Shown in pieces: positions 17,171 through 26,430 of a DNA stretch of 64,000 bases. Under the pieces are notes generated by a model. It ran no database searches, was not told the origin of the DNA, and saw nothing but the letters and a program-made list of their open reading frames with translations. Source of the stretch: Variovorax ginsengisoli (GTDB taxonomy: Bacteria; Pseudomonadota; Gammaproteobacteria; Burkholderiales; Burkholderiaceae_C). The stretch spans positions 216,353-280,352 of the forward strand of contig NZ_RCZJ01000003.1 of the NCBI RefSeq assembly GCF_006438845.1. The letters are read 5' to 3'. Positions within the stretch are counted from its first letter, which is position 1. Every line of letters begins with the position of its first letter. The position numbers were made by a program, and so were the translations under genes.

Positions 17171-19549
17171 CTAGAGAATCATCTTGCCGGTGACGAAATC
17201 GATGTCGATGCCGGCATCGAGCATGTCCATCTGCCGCTGGTGCACCGCAGCCATGTGCTCCACGATGTCCAGGCCCACCTGCTCGTACTTGAAGCCGATC
17301 ATCGCGTTGGTGGAGATCGTTCCTTCGATCTTCACGCCGTTGAACTCGGTCACCATGCCGTTGAAGTCGAGCTTGGACGCGTAGCCTTCCTTGATGGTGC
17401 CGCCGACCTGGCAGAGCTCGTTGTCGATGATCTTGGTGCCGCCCGGCGCGACGATGGTGAAGCCGCCGGCGGCATTGAAGGTCATCGGCCCGCCGCTCGA
17501 TACGGTGATGGCCCCGCCCACCGTCTGGGTCAGCGCAGCGCCGATCGTTTGCGTCATGGCCGCGCCGACCGTGTCGGTGCGTGAAGCGCCGACGGTCGTG
17601 ACTTCGTTGGCGCCAACGGTGCGCGTCTCCGTGGCCCCGACGGTGTGGTCGCGGTTCGCACCGACCGTGACGGTTTCGTTGGCGCCTACTTTCTCGGTCC
17701 GGTTCGATGCGATCGTGATGTCCTCGTTGGCGCCCACCGTCTCGGTCCGGTGGGCGCCGATGTCGATGGTCTCGTTCACACCCACCTTCTCGGTGCGGTT
17801 GTTCTTGACCTCGACGTTCTCGTCATGGTCGATCGTCTTCTTGCGGTCATGGCCCACCCAGTGCGTCTCGTCGGCCTCGACCTCGATGTCCTGGTTGCGC
17901 TCGGCATGCAGATACACCTGCTCGCCGCCCTTCTTGTCGTCGAAACGGAACTCGTTGAAGTTGTTGGCGTTGCCCTTGGGCGTGGAGCGGGTGCGAAAGC
18001 CGCTCTGGGTGTGCGACTCGAACGGAATCGGCTGGTCGTCGTCGTAGACACGGCCCACGATCACCGGGCGATCGGGGTCGCCGTTGAGAAAGTCGACGAT
18101 CACTTCCTGCCCGATGCGCGGAATGAAGTAGCCGCCCCATCCCTTGCCGGCCCACGGTTGAGAGACGCGCACCCAGCACGTGGAGTCCTCGTCCTCCTCG
18201 CCATAGCGGTCCCAGTGGAACTGCACCTTGACCCTGCCGAAACTGTCGGCGTAGATCTCCTCGCCCATCGGACCAACCACGATCGCCGTCTGCGGGCCGG
18301 GCATGGTGGCGCGCTGCGTCGAGCGCTGCGGCCGGTAGGGCACGTCGGCCGGCAGCGCCGTGACCACGTAGTTGTGAACCCCGCGCAGCGACGGCAGGGC
18401 CACCGCGTCGTCGATGAGTTCGCCCAGCAAATCCATGTGGCCGGCGTTGACCGGATCGCCTTGGGCCAGCACCTTCAGCACCTTGCGCAATTCGTCTTGA
18501 TCGTCGAGGCTGTGGCTGTTCGGCGGCAGGCCCTCGTACCCCGGGTGGGCCACGAAGAAGGCGCAGCCGGCAATCAGATAGTCGCCGTCCGGCGGACCAT
18601 GGCCATCTCCCTTGTAGTGAAAGCACCAGCCGGGCGCGACATCCGCCCAGCGCGTCTTGCCGTGGAACAACTGACGCCGTGCCGCCAACTCCTCCATACG
18701 AACCTTGGCGACCTCCCCGCGATCGTCGCCGTTGAAGTAGCCGCCAGGAAACTCGAAGACCTCGAGATCGGCGAGCTCATGCACGTCGGGATCGCTCTTG
18801 TCGCCCGTCAGCTTGACCTTGATCGCCTTGAAGTCGCTGTCGCGCGAGGCGTACTTGCCGGAGTGCGCCGAGTGCGCCCCTGTGAAATATTCGAGCTCGT
18901 TGAAGCGCACCTCGCTCCCGCCGGCCGGCCATGCGCGCAGGGTGTCCGCCACCGGCAGCATGCCGTGCGCCAGGGTGCTGGTGTCCGACAGGCACATCGT
19001 GTCGGGCGCCTCGTGCCCACCGAACCAGTAGTAGATGCCCTCGTCCTCGAACAGGCGGGAGAGAAACTGGTAATCGCTCTCCTGATGCTGCACGCAGTAG
19101 CGACGCTTCTTGTGCAGGCCGATCACGTTGTCGGGCCTGGTCTTCTTGAAGCGCTTGATCGGGCTGTCCTCCAGTACCGCCTCGAGCACTTCGAGCACCG
19201 TCTTCTCCTGAAAGATGCGCGAGTTGATGCGCTTGTTCAGCAACCAGAACCACGAACGCAGGGTGATGTGGTACTGGAAGTAGCGGCCGATCGGAGCGGC
19301 GCGCACGAAGCGCACCGCATGGCCTTGGGCATGTCGCTGATGCGTGCCGCCATCGGCGTCCGCAAATTCCATCGCGACGTCGAACGCGTGCCCCAGCACC
19401 TTCTTCGCGTCGATCGACGCGTTCTTCGACAGCACGCGCAACTCGTAGCCGGACGGCATCGAAAACGATTCGTGCCCGACGATGCTCCAGAACATCAGCT
19501 CGTCGTTGGCGGGCGATTCGCTCTTGATCACAAACTCGTTGGAGGCCAT
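17171..19549 (-). CDS. vgrG: T6SS spike protein VgrG (TssI)
   Basis: This 792-residue spike protein has a gp27-like N-terminal domain (about residues 1-380), a gp5-like OB fold ('PGPQTAIVVGPMGEEIYAD', 'FHWDRYGEEDEDSTCWVRVS', 'GWGGYFIPRIGQEVIVDFLN'), and a beta-helix needle of repeated 'VGANETxTVGANR' units (about residues 590-690). After the needle comes an extension of about 90 residues with a C-terminal helix ('VGLDIVEHMAAVHQRQMDML'), not a known toxin domain. ATG 19549 is selected because the standard N-terminus begins there; longer readings enter the clpV gene. The downstream DUF2169 adaptor gene begins six bases after the stop. Confidence 0.95.
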   Translation of the reverse strand: MASNEFVIKSESPANDELMFWSIVGHESFSMPSGYELRVLSKNASIDAKKVLGHAFDVAMEFADADGGTHQRHAQGHAVRFVRAAPIGRYFQYHITLRSWFWLLNKRINSRIFQEKTVLEVLEAVLEDSPIKRFKKTRPDNVIGLHKKRRYCVQHQESDYQFLSRLFEDEGIYYWFGGHEAPDTMCLSDTSTLAHGMLPVADTLRAWPAGGSEVRFNELEYFTGAHSAHSGKYASRDSDFKAIKVKLTGDKSDPDVHELADLEVFEFPGGYFNGDDRGEVAKVRMEELAARRQLFHGKTRWADVAPGWCFHYKGDGHGPPDGDYLIAGCAFFVAHPGYEGLPPNSHSLDDQDELRKVLKVLAQGDPVNAGHMDLLGELIDDAVALPSLRGVHNYVVTALPADVPYRPQRSTQRATMPGPQTAIVVGPMGEEIYADSFGRVKVQFHWDRYGEEDEDSTCWVRVSQPWAGKGWGGYFIPRIGQEVIVDFLNGDPDRPVIVGRVYDDDQPIPFESHTQSGFRTRSTPKGNANNFNEFRFDDKKGGEQVYLHAERNQDIEVEADETHWVGHDRKKTIDHDENVEVKNNRTEKVGVNETIDIGAHRTETVGANEDITIASNRTEKVGANETVTVGANRDHTVGATETRTVGANEVTTVGASRTDTVGAAMTQTIGAALTQTVGGAITVSSGGPMTFNAAGGFTIVAPGGTKIIDNELCQVGGTIKEGYASKLDFNGMVTEFNGVKIEGTISTNAMIGFKYEQVGLDIVEHMAAVHQRQMDMLDAGIDIDFVTGKMIL

Positions 19550-19575
19550 GGTTCGCGCTTTCAGGGGAAATACGG

Positions 19576-22275
19576 TCAGTCGAAGGCGTAGGTGAAGTCG
19601 GCGTCTTTCACGTCGAGCGCCACCCGCTTGATCTCGCCGCCGGAGGCCAGCCGCTGCAGGTATTCCACCGAGATGGTCGGCAGCACCGTGTTGGTGAGGA
19701 TCGCGTCGATCACGCGGCCGCCGGACTCCGGGTCCTGGCAGCGCGCCACCACCTGGTCGACCACCGCCTCGCTGTACTCGAACGGGATGCCGTGGTTGGC
19801 CTGCACGCGCTTCTGGATGCGGCCGAGCTGCAGCCGCACGATCTTCTTCATCATGTCCGGCGACAGCGGGTAGTAGGGGATGGTGACGATGCGGCCCAAG
19901 AGCGCGGGCGGGAACACCTTCATGAGCGGCGCCTTGAGTGCATCGGCAAGAGCATTCGGCTCGGGCAGGCGCTCGGGGTCGCGGCACATGCGCATCACGA
20001 GCTCGCTGCCGGCGTTGGTGGTGAGCAGGATGATCGTGTTCTTGAAGTCGATCATGCGGCCCTCGCCGTCCTCCATCCAGCCCTTGTCGAACACCTGGAA
20101 GAAGATCTCGTGCACGTCGGGGTGTGCCTTCTCGACCTCGTCGAGCAGCACCACGCTGTAGGGCCGGCGGCGCACCGCCTCGGTCAGGATGCCGCCCTCG
20201 CCGTAGCCGATGTAGCCCGGAGGTGCGCCCTTGAGCGTGGAGACGGTGTGCGCCTCCTGGAACTCGCTCATGTTGATGGTGATGATGTTCTGCTCGCCAC
20301 CGTAGAGCGCCTCGGCCAGCGCCAGCGCGGTCTCGGTCTTGCCGACACCCGACGTGCCGCAAAGCATGAAGACGCCGATGGGCTTTTGGGGGTTGTCCAG
20401 CCGCGCCCGCGAGGTCTGGATGCGGCGCGCGATCATCTCGAGGCCGTGCTTCTGGCCGATCACGCGCTTGTTGAGCGTGTCGGCCAGCTCGAGCACCGCC
20501 TGCACTTCGTTCTTGACCATGCGGCCGACGGGAATGCCGGTCCAGTCGGCGACGACCGAGGCCACGGCCTGCTCGTCGACCGACGGCAGGATCAACGGGG
20601 ACTCGCCCTGCACCGCATGGATCTTGGCCTGCAACTCGTGCAGTTCGGCCAGCAGCGTCGCGCGGTCGGGCGCGGCCGGTGCATCGGCCGACGGTGCTGC
20701 GGCGTCGGGCGCGTCCACCGGCTTGTTGCCTTCGCGCAGCCTGCTGCGCAGTTCGAGCAGGTGGTCGATCAGGCCCTTCTCTTCCTTCCAGCGAACGTTG
20801 AGCTTCGCCAACTGGTCGTTCGATTCGACCAGCAGTGCCGCGACCTGCGCCGCGCGCCGGGTCACGTCGATGCCGATGGCTTCCTCGCGGCCGATGATCT
20901 GCTGCTCGACCGTCAGGCCCTCGATGCGGCGCATGCAGTCTTCCACCTCGGGCGGCGTCGCGTGCTGGCTCACCGCCACGCGGGCGCAGGCGGTGTCGAG
21001 CAGGCTCACCGCCTTGTCGGGCAACTGGCGCGCCGGGATGTAGCGATGACTCAGCTTCACCGCCGCCTCGATGGCCTCGTCGAGCAGCTGCACGCGGTGG
21101 TGCTTTTCCAGCACGCTGGCCACGCCGCGCAGCATCAGGATGGCCTTGGCCTCGTCGGGCTCGGGCACCTGCACGACCTGGAAGCGCCGCGTGAGCGCCG
21201 GATCCTTCTCGATGTACTTCTTGTACTCGGCCCAGGTCGTCGCGCCGATGGTGCGCAGGTTGCCGCGCGCGAGCGCGGGCTTGAGCAGGTTGGCCGCATC
21301 GCCGGTGCCGGCCGCGCCGCCGGCGCCCACCAGCGTGTGGATCTCGTCGATGAACAGGATGATCGGCGTGGGCGAGCTCTGCACCTCGTCGATCACCTGG
21401 CGCAGGCGCTGTTCGAACTCGCCCTTCATGCTGGCCCCCGCCTGCAGCAGGCCGATGTCGAGCGTGAGCAGCTTTACGTCTTTCAGCTGCGGCGGCACGT
21501 CGCCGCGCGCGAGACGCTGCGCAAAGCCTTCGACCACCGCGGTCTTGCCGACGCCCGCTTCACCCGTGAGCAACGGGTTGTTCTGGCGGCGCCGCATCAG
21601 GATGTCGACGATCTGGCGGATCTCCTCGTCGCGCCCGGTCACCGGGTCCATCTCCCCCTTCTTCGCATTCTCCGTGAGGTCGACCGCGAACTTCTTCAGC
21701 GCGTCGCCCTTGCCCATGGCGGCGGGCGCCATCGCGCCGCTCTCTTCGCCGGGCGTGCCCGAGCCCAAGCCAGTGCCGTCCTGCGCACGCATCTGCGCTT
21801 CGGGCGAGGCATCGCAGATCTTCACGAAGTTGTCGGCCAGGTCCTCGACCTTCACTTTCTCGAACTGCTTCGAGAGATTGAACAGCGGGTTGCGCAGGCT
21901 CTGCGTCTTCAGCATGCCGACCAGCAGATAGCCGGTGCGCACCTGCGCCTCGCCGAACTGCAGCGTGGCGTAGGTCCAGGCGCGTTCGATCGCGTTCTCG
22001 ATGTGCGGCGAGAAGTCGCTGATGGCGGTGGCGCCGCGCGGCAGCCGGTCGAGCGCGGCCGTCATGTCCTTGGCGACCGCCGAGATGTCCAGGCCGTAGT
22101 GCTGGATGACGCGGTGCAGGTCGGAGTCCTGCGCCTGCAGCAGTTGCGCGAACCAGTGCTCCAGCTCGACGTACGGATTGCCCCGCATCTTGCAGAACAC
22201 CGTCGCGCCCTCGATGGCCTTGTAGGCCAGCGCATTGAGCTTGCCGAACAAGGCGGTGCGGCTGATTTCACTCAT
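19576..22275 (-). CDS. clpV: T6SS sheath-recycling ATPase ClpV (TssH)
   Basis: This 899-residue AAA+ unfoldase has an N-terminal Clp-N domain (about residues 10-160), two ATPase modules with Walker A motifs 'GEAGVGKT' and 'GTSGVGKT', Walker B 'ILFIDEIHTL' and 'VVLLDEVEKA', a coiled-coil M domain, and a C-terminal ClpB D2-small domain. ClpV pulls apart contracted TssB/TssC sheaths. ATG 22275 is followed by the canonical 'SEISRTALFGKLNALAY'. Its usual partners tssB and tssC are not in this locus, so the sheath must be encoded elsewhere. Confidence 0.96.
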   Translation of the reverse strand: MSEISRTALFGKLNALAYKAIEGATVFCKMRGNPYVELEHWFAQLLQAQDSDLHRVIQHYGLDISAVAKDMTAALDRLPRGATAISDFSPHIENAIERAWTYATLQFGEAQVRTGYLLVGMLKTQSLRNPLFNLSKQFEKVKVEDLADNFVKICDASPEAQMRAQDGTGLGSGTPGEESGAMAPAAMGKGDALKKFAVDLTENAKKGEMDPVTGRDEEIRQIVDILMRRRQNNPLLTGEAGVGKTAVVEGFAQRLARGDVPPQLKDVKLLTLDIGLLQAGASMKGEFEQRLRQVIDEVQSSPTPIILFIDEIHTLVGAGGAAGTGDAANLLKPALARGNLRTIGATTWAEYKKYIEKDPALTRRFQVVQVPEPDEAKAILMLRGVASVLEKHHRVQLLDEAIEAAVKLSHRYIPARQLPDKAVSLLDTACARVAVSQHATPPEVEDCMRRIEGLTVEQQIIGREEAIGIDVTRRAAQVAALLVESNDQLAKLNVRWKEEKGLIDHLLELRSRLREGNKPVDAPDAAAPSADAPAAPDRATLLAELHELQAKIHAVQGESPLILPSVDEQAVASVVADWTGIPVGRMVKNEVQAVLELADTLNKRVIGQKHGLEMIARRIQTSRARLDNPQKPIGVFMLCGTSGVGKTETALALAEALYGGEQNIITINMSEFQEAHTVSTLKGAPPGYIGYGEGGILTEAVRRRPYSVVLLDEVEKAHPDVHEIFFQVFDKGWMEDGEGRMIDFKNTIILLTTNAGSELVMRMCRDPERLPEPNALADALKAPLMKVFPPALLGRIVTIPYYPLSPDMMKKIVRLQLGRIQKRVQANHGIPFEYSEAVVDQVVARCQDPESGGRVIDAILTNTVLPTISVEYLQRLASGGEIKRVALDVKDADFTYAFD

Positions 22276-22319
22276 GGGGTTCTCCGTCGTTGTTGGGGGC
22301 GATGGCGCATTCGATGGCT

Positions 22320-23423
22320 TCAGGATGTCGCGGGCCGCGTGATGGCCGCGCCGTCGATGCGCACGTCGGCGGCGTTGCGCGCGCGGGGCCGATGGCCGAG
22401 CCACGACACCCAGCCGAGCCGTGGCGCGTTGCCCCGCTGCTGGCCGAGTCGTGTCGCCGGTACCTCGTCCTTTTCAAGGACGAGTTCGGCGTCCCAGAAC
22501 AGTTCGTCGCCCAGCATCTGCTGCATCCAGCGTTGCAGCACCGGCCGCGCCGAGCCGATCGGCAGGAAGTGCCGGTACTGCGCCAGCGTCAGCGGGCCGA
22601 GGTGCAGGCGCACGCGGTGCTGCCGGTCCCACGCCCGGCTGCCCAGCATCGCGCCCAGGCCGATCGAGCGCGAGCTTTCGCCGCGCCCGAGCTGCGTCAG
22701 TTCGCCCGCCGGCAACGCCATCCAGTGGCCGACCCAGCGCTCCAACTTCACCGGCACGCCGAAGTAGCTGCACAGTACTGCTTCGACGCCTTCCGCGCTG
22801 TGCACCCGACGCGCGAGCCAGCCGCTGAAATGGAGGCGCGCGTCGTCGTGGATCTCGTCGCGGTGGTTGCGTGCCGCGGTTCCGGTGCCGACCAGCGCGC
22901 CCACCTGCAGCCGGAAGGCGTCCTCACCCGGCCGGTCGAGCGACACGGCCGGGCGCGCCTGCGCCCAGGCCCGGTAGAAGTGCAGCGCGAAGCGGTGCGA
23001 GAAGGTGTCGAGAAAAGCCAGCCAGGTCGGGTCGCCGTGGTTGATGGCGCGTTCGCGGATGAAGTCGCTCAGGTGCACCGGCAGCGGGCCGTTGGGGCCG
23101 ATGTAACCGAAGAAGTGCTGGCGCAGCCGCGGCGGCGAGGTGGCCGTGGCGGGCTCGAAGCGGCTGAAGCTGGCCGGCGCGAAAGACAGCGAGGGCGCTT
23201 GCCCCACGCGCACCGGCTCGGCGCTGGGCAGCAGCGCCCGGCCCCAGCGGGGCGCCGGCTGCGCCAGCGTCTCGAGCCGTCGCATCAGCGCGAAGTAGTC
23301 GAAGGCCCACGGCTCGGCGGATGCGGCGAGCAGGTGCGCACCGACCCGCTCCGCAGGCGCCGATGCAGAGGCGGATGCCGTGGCGGCTAGAGGATCGGGC
23401 GCGTTCCGCACAGCGGCCTCCAT
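22320..23423 (-). CDS. tssG: T6SS baseplate protein TssG
   Basis: This 367-residue protein has the TssG/VasB family marks 'WAFDYFALMRRLETL', 'SFAPASFSRFEP', 'FFGYIGPNGPLPVHLSDFI' and 'LHLGPLTLAQYRHFLP'. TssG forms the baseplate wedge together with TssE, TssF and TssK. The start at 23423 overlaps the 3' end of tssF by 37 bases, a common arrangement. An Ala/Ser-rich N-terminal stretch before residue 30 may be dispensable, so an internal start is possible. Confidence 0.93.
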   Translation of the reverse strand: MEAAVRNAPDPLAATASASASAPAERVGAHLLAASAEPWAFDYFALMRRLETLAQPAPRWGRALLPSAEPVRVGQAPSLSFAPASFSRFEPATATSPPRLRQHFFGYIGPNGPLPVHLSDFIRERAINHGDPTWLAFLDTFSHRFALHFYRAWAQARPAVSLDRPGEDAFRLQVGALVGTGTAARNHRDEIHDDARLHFSGWLARRVHSAEGVEAVLCSYFGVPVKLERWVGHWMALPAGELTQLGRGESSRSIGLGAMLGSRAWDRQHRVRLHLGPLTLAQYRHFLPIGSARPVLQRWMQQMLGDELFWDAELVLEKDEVPATRLGQQRGNAPRLGWVSWLGHRPRARNAADVRIDGAAITRPATS

Positions 23424-25273
23424 CGCATCGTCTCGCCCTTGCCGGCGAGCGTGAGCACGGTTTCTACGAAGTGGTTGACCTCGACATGGCGCGCCAGGTA
23501 CTGCGCCATCACCGCACCGAACAGGAAGGTGCTGTGGCCGTGGAAGGCGTTGCGGTCGACTTCCAATGTCACTTCCAACCCGCGGCCAAAGGCGATCGGG
23601 CCGGCCAACGGCAGCCGGCGCGCCACCGGCTTGCTGCGCACCGACAGCAGCCCGCGCACCTGGCCCTGGCGCATCTCGTCGGCATGCACCGCGTAGAGCA
23701 TCAGCATCTCACGCAGCGCGGCCGCGCCCTGCTGTGGATCGCTGTCGGACAGCGACAGGTAATTCAGCGCCAGATGATCGACCACGCGCCAGCCCAGGCC
23801 CTGGTTCACCACCGGCGACACCGGCCGCGACGGGCCGCGCACCATGCGCACCCGCTGCACCGGAAAGGAGTCGATGCAGTCAAAGTCGTTGTCGCGCCCC
23901 ATCGGCAGCAGCAGCGGCAGGTCGCGGTTGGTGACCAGCGCGGTCACGGCCAGCTGGCGCAGCGTGCCGGCGTACGGTGCTTGCTGCGGGTCGACCACCT
24001 GCATGTAGACCTCGGAGCCGATGTGGCTGCTGCGATGCCCTTCGGTGCGCTGCCTGACCGACAGCGTGCGTGGCTCGCGCGTGGTCGTGAAGTAGGCGGG
24101 ATGGCCGTGCCGGCTGCCATGAAAGGCGGCATAGAACGGGCGAAAGGGCTGCTCCTGCGCGCCCTCGCCCGGATTGCCGTGGCCGATCACTTCCGTGACG
24201 GTGTGCACCTCGAAATCCAACGGCCGCGTGCGATCGGGCACCAGGTGGAACTGGCTCAAGCCCTCGCTGACCGGCACCCGGTCGAGCCGCTTGGTGAACA
24301 GGTTGACGGCAGGCACGCAGTGCAGCTGCACGTTGTCCGCGCTCACCAGTTTTTCCAGTGCCGCATCGCCGCGCGAGAACAGCACGACGATCTCGACCTC
24401 GCTCACGGCCATGCCCGCGAGCGCCTTGTGCAACCCGCCCAGCCGCGCGAACTGGAAGCGCTGCGGAAAGGCGAAGTACTCCTGCACCAGCCGGTAGCCC
24501 GAGAAGCCGGTGGCGGTCACGGGCAGCAACGCCTCGTCGTCGCCGAAGCCCACGGGCGTGATCGCGCTGGCCGGCAACACGTGCGGCGCACCGGCCGCGG
24601 CGCCGACGCCCGACAACGGCTGCACCAGCATCCCGATGGGCTGCGCCAGCACGCACTCGTGCAGCTGCCAAGCCACGTCGTCGGCGCCGCCGAAATGAAT
24701 CACCAGTTCGTCCATCGCGATCTGGTCGAAGCGCAGGCCTGCGGTGGTCCGCAGCACGATGCGCAGCCCGCCGCGGATCTCGCGCGCTTGCGGGTGGCGG
24801 TTAAGGGGCAGGTCGGGCGCGTAGGTGAAGTACTGCGCGCGTTTCACGCTCACCGGCCACACCCGCAGGTCCGCGGCGGTGCGGAATTCGCAGTCGGTGT
24901 TCTGCCCGGTGGCCTGCCGAGCTCGCAGGCCGCTGCCGCGCGGCAGCGTCGGCCCCGCCGCGAGGTTGGCGTCTTCGGCCTCGGGCGAGCACTGCACCAC
25001 CGCCATCGACGGCGTGGGCGCGAGGAAGTTCGGATAGACGATGTCGAGCAGGTGGCCGGTGAAGCGCGGGTACTCGGCGTCGAGCTTGAGCCCGACGCGT
25101 GCCGACAGGAAGGCCGTGGCCTCGATCAGCCGCTCGACGTACGGGTCGGCCACTTCCTGGCCTTCGATGCCCAGCCGGTGCGCGATCTTCGGAAAGGCCT
25201 TGGCGAACTCCGCGGAGCTTTCGCGGAAGTAGCGCAGTTCCTGTTCGTACAGGTGAAGGAGGCGGGGGTCCAT
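23387..25273 (-). CDS. tssF: T6SS baseplate protein TssF
   Basis: This 628-residue protein matches TssF/VasA across its length: 'LHLYEQELRYFRESSAEFAK' at the N-terminus, 'PYVERLIEATAFLSARV', 'YPNFLAPTPSMAVVQ' and, near the end, 'RGLEVTLEVDRNAFHGHSTF'. TssF pairs with TssG in the wedge and contacts the VgrG hub. ATG 25273 lies three bases below the tssE stop. Length is normal for the family (about 580-640). Confidence 0.95.
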   Translation of the reverse strand: MDPRLLHLYEQELRYFRESSAEFAKAFPKIAHRLGIEGQEVADPYVERLIEATAFLSARVGLKLDAEYPRFTGHLLDIVYPNFLAPTPSMAVVQCSPEAEDANLAAGPTLPRGSGLRARQATGQNTDCEFRTAADLRVWPVSVKRAQYFTYAPDLPLNRHPQAREIRGGLRIVLRTTAGLRFDQIAMDELVIHFGGADDVAWQLHECVLAQPIGMLVQPLSGVGAAAGAPHVLPASAITPVGFGDDEALLPVTATGFSGYRLVQEYFAFPQRFQFARLGGLHKALAGMAVSEVEIVVLFSRGDAALEKLVSADNVQLHCVPAVNLFTKRLDRVPVSEGLSQFHLVPDRTRPLDFEVHTVTEVIGHGNPGEGAQEQPFRPFYAAFHGSRHGHPAYFTTTREPRTLSVRQRTEGHRSSHIGSEVYMQVVDPQQAPYAGTLRQLAVTALVTNRDLPLLLPMGRDNDFDCIDSFPVQRVRMVRGPSRPVSPVVNQGLGWRVVDHLALNYLSLSDSDPQQGAAALREMLMLYAVHADEMRQGQVRGLLSVRSKPVARRLPLAGPIAFGRGLEVTLEVDRNAFHGHSTFLFGAVMAQYLARHVEVNHFVETVLTLAGKGETMRWRPLCGTRPIL

Positions 25274-25276
25274 GGG

Positions 25277-25792
25277 CTACCGCGGGGGGTGCCCCATGTC
25301 TTCGATCTCGATGCGACCCTCTTCAAGATCGACGCGGCTGCGCATCAGAAATTCCAGCGGCACCGGTTGCGCCCACAGCATGCCGCGGATCTGCAAGCCG
25401 ATGGTGTTGTGGGATTCGAGGGCGGGGCCTTCCATGACGAGTTCGACTTCGAGCGTGCGCGGCAGGATGCGGGGCTCGAACTGCAGGATCGCGTTCTTCA
25501 GAGCCTGTTCCATGCTGACACGCTGCACCGACGAGGTGAACTGGCCGGACAGCATAGGCAATCCGTAATTGAGGACCGAGCGTGCCGCGTGCGGGTAGCG
25601 CTTGTCGTCCATCGCCAGGCCGAAGCCGGTCGCGTTGAAGAGCCAGCTCAGGTCGCGCAGCACGGCCTGGCGCAGCGCCTGCTTGGTGAGCGTGCGCCTG
25701 TCGTCGCTCTCGCGCTGCTCGCCCGGCGCGTGGTCGACCAGGCGGTCGAGCAGCGAGGGCTGGAGCCGCTCCTGGGCGGTGATCTCAGCCAT
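25277..25792 (-). CDS. tssE: T6SS baseplate protein TssE (gp25-like)
   Basis: This 171-residue gp25/lysozyme-like baseplate protein has 'LQPSLLDRLVDHAPGE' at the start, the conserved 'LRQAVLRDLSWLFNATG' and 'SVLNYGLPMLSGQFTS', and a C-terminal beta region ('EPRILPRTLEVELVMEG'). TssE nucleates sheath polymerisation on the baseplate. It is flanked by hcp upstream (21 bases) and tssF downstream (3 bases), the conserved hcp-tssE-tssF-tssG-clpV order minus the sheath genes. Confidence 0.93.
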   Translation of the reverse strand: MAEITAQERLQPSLLDRLVDHAPGEQRESDDRRTLTKQALRQAVLRDLSWLFNATGFGLAMDDKRYPHAARSVLNYGLPMLSGQFTSSVQRVSMEQALKNAILQFEPRILPRTLEVELVMEGPALESHNTIGLQIRGMLWAQPVPLEFLMRSRVDLEEGRIEIEDMGHPPR

Positions 25793-25813
25793 GGGCGCCA
25801 GTGGGACGTTGCG

Positions 25814-26377
25814 TCATGCCATGCTCAGTTCGCAGGTGCGCACCGCCGCGGTGGCGCCGGTGTGGCGCTGCGGCGCCGCATGGATCTTCAGCACCCGGTA
25901 GCCGAAACGGATCACCTCGCAGGGGCCGCCGAGCGGACCGCCGGTGAGCATCACGATGCCGGCCACGCGCCCGCCTTCGAACTCGAATTCCAGGGTCGGC
26001 TGCGCGTCGACGCTGTTGTCGCCGCCGGCACGATAGACCGACAGCCGCAGCTTCAGGTCGAGTGTCTGGCTGCGCAGCAGGCTGGCGATCGACGACGTGG
26101 CCGAATCGCTGCGCCGCACCACGTGCAGGTGCGACAGCAGCGTCGCGGCCTTCTGCCCGCCGGCCGCATCCCGCAGCGTGGCCTGGAGTTCGTAGCCGAG
26201 GATGTCCATGCGCGCCTTGCCGTCAGAAAAGCGCCTTTCGGACTCGCCCTCTACCGGCGCGCCGCGCGCCTCGATGTGCAGCAGCATGTCGTAGGCACCG
26301 CCGCCCTGCTGCGCGAGCTGCAGCAGTTGCAGGGCTTCGCCGGTGCCCAGTTGTCCGTCGGAAGGTTGGGTTGCCAT
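25814..26377 (-). CDS. hcp: Hcp-like T6SS tube protein (TssD)
   Basis: This 187-residue protein of the Hcp fold shows 'YDMLLHIEARGAPVEGESER' (opening strand plus GES), 'ARMDILGYELQATLRD', 'LHVVRRSDSATSSIASLLRS', 'LRLSVYRAGG' and 'VIRFGYRVLKIHAAPQ', which follow the Hcp1 pattern of strands, helix and final strands. Hcp hexamers stack into the inner tube. Compared with classical Hcp (about 160 residues) it carries an N-terminal extension of about 25 residues and is divergent. It lies where hcp normally sits, just above tssE, but without tssB/tssC before it. Confidence 0.85.
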   Translation of the reverse strand: MATQPSDGQLGTGEALQLLQLAQQGGGAYDMLLHIEARGAPVEGESERRFSDGKARMDILGYELQATLRDAAGGQKAATLLSHLHVVRRSDSATSSIASLLRSQTLDLKLRLSVYRAGGDNSVDAQPTLEFEFEGGRVAGIVMLTGGPLGGPCEVIRFGYRVLKIHAAPQRHTGATAAVRTCELSMA

Positions 26378-26430
26378 GTGCCAGCTCCAGAGATGAATGA
26401 AATCGAGTCAGCCGCTGCCGGCCAGCGCGG

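Noticed and set aside
14301..17174. A 957-residue open frame on the plus strand across the pentapeptide genes
   Set aside because: It is antisense to the DUF2169/pentapeptide genes; high GC with few stop codons makes such mirror frames. The translation is Arg/Ala/Gly-rich with no domains.
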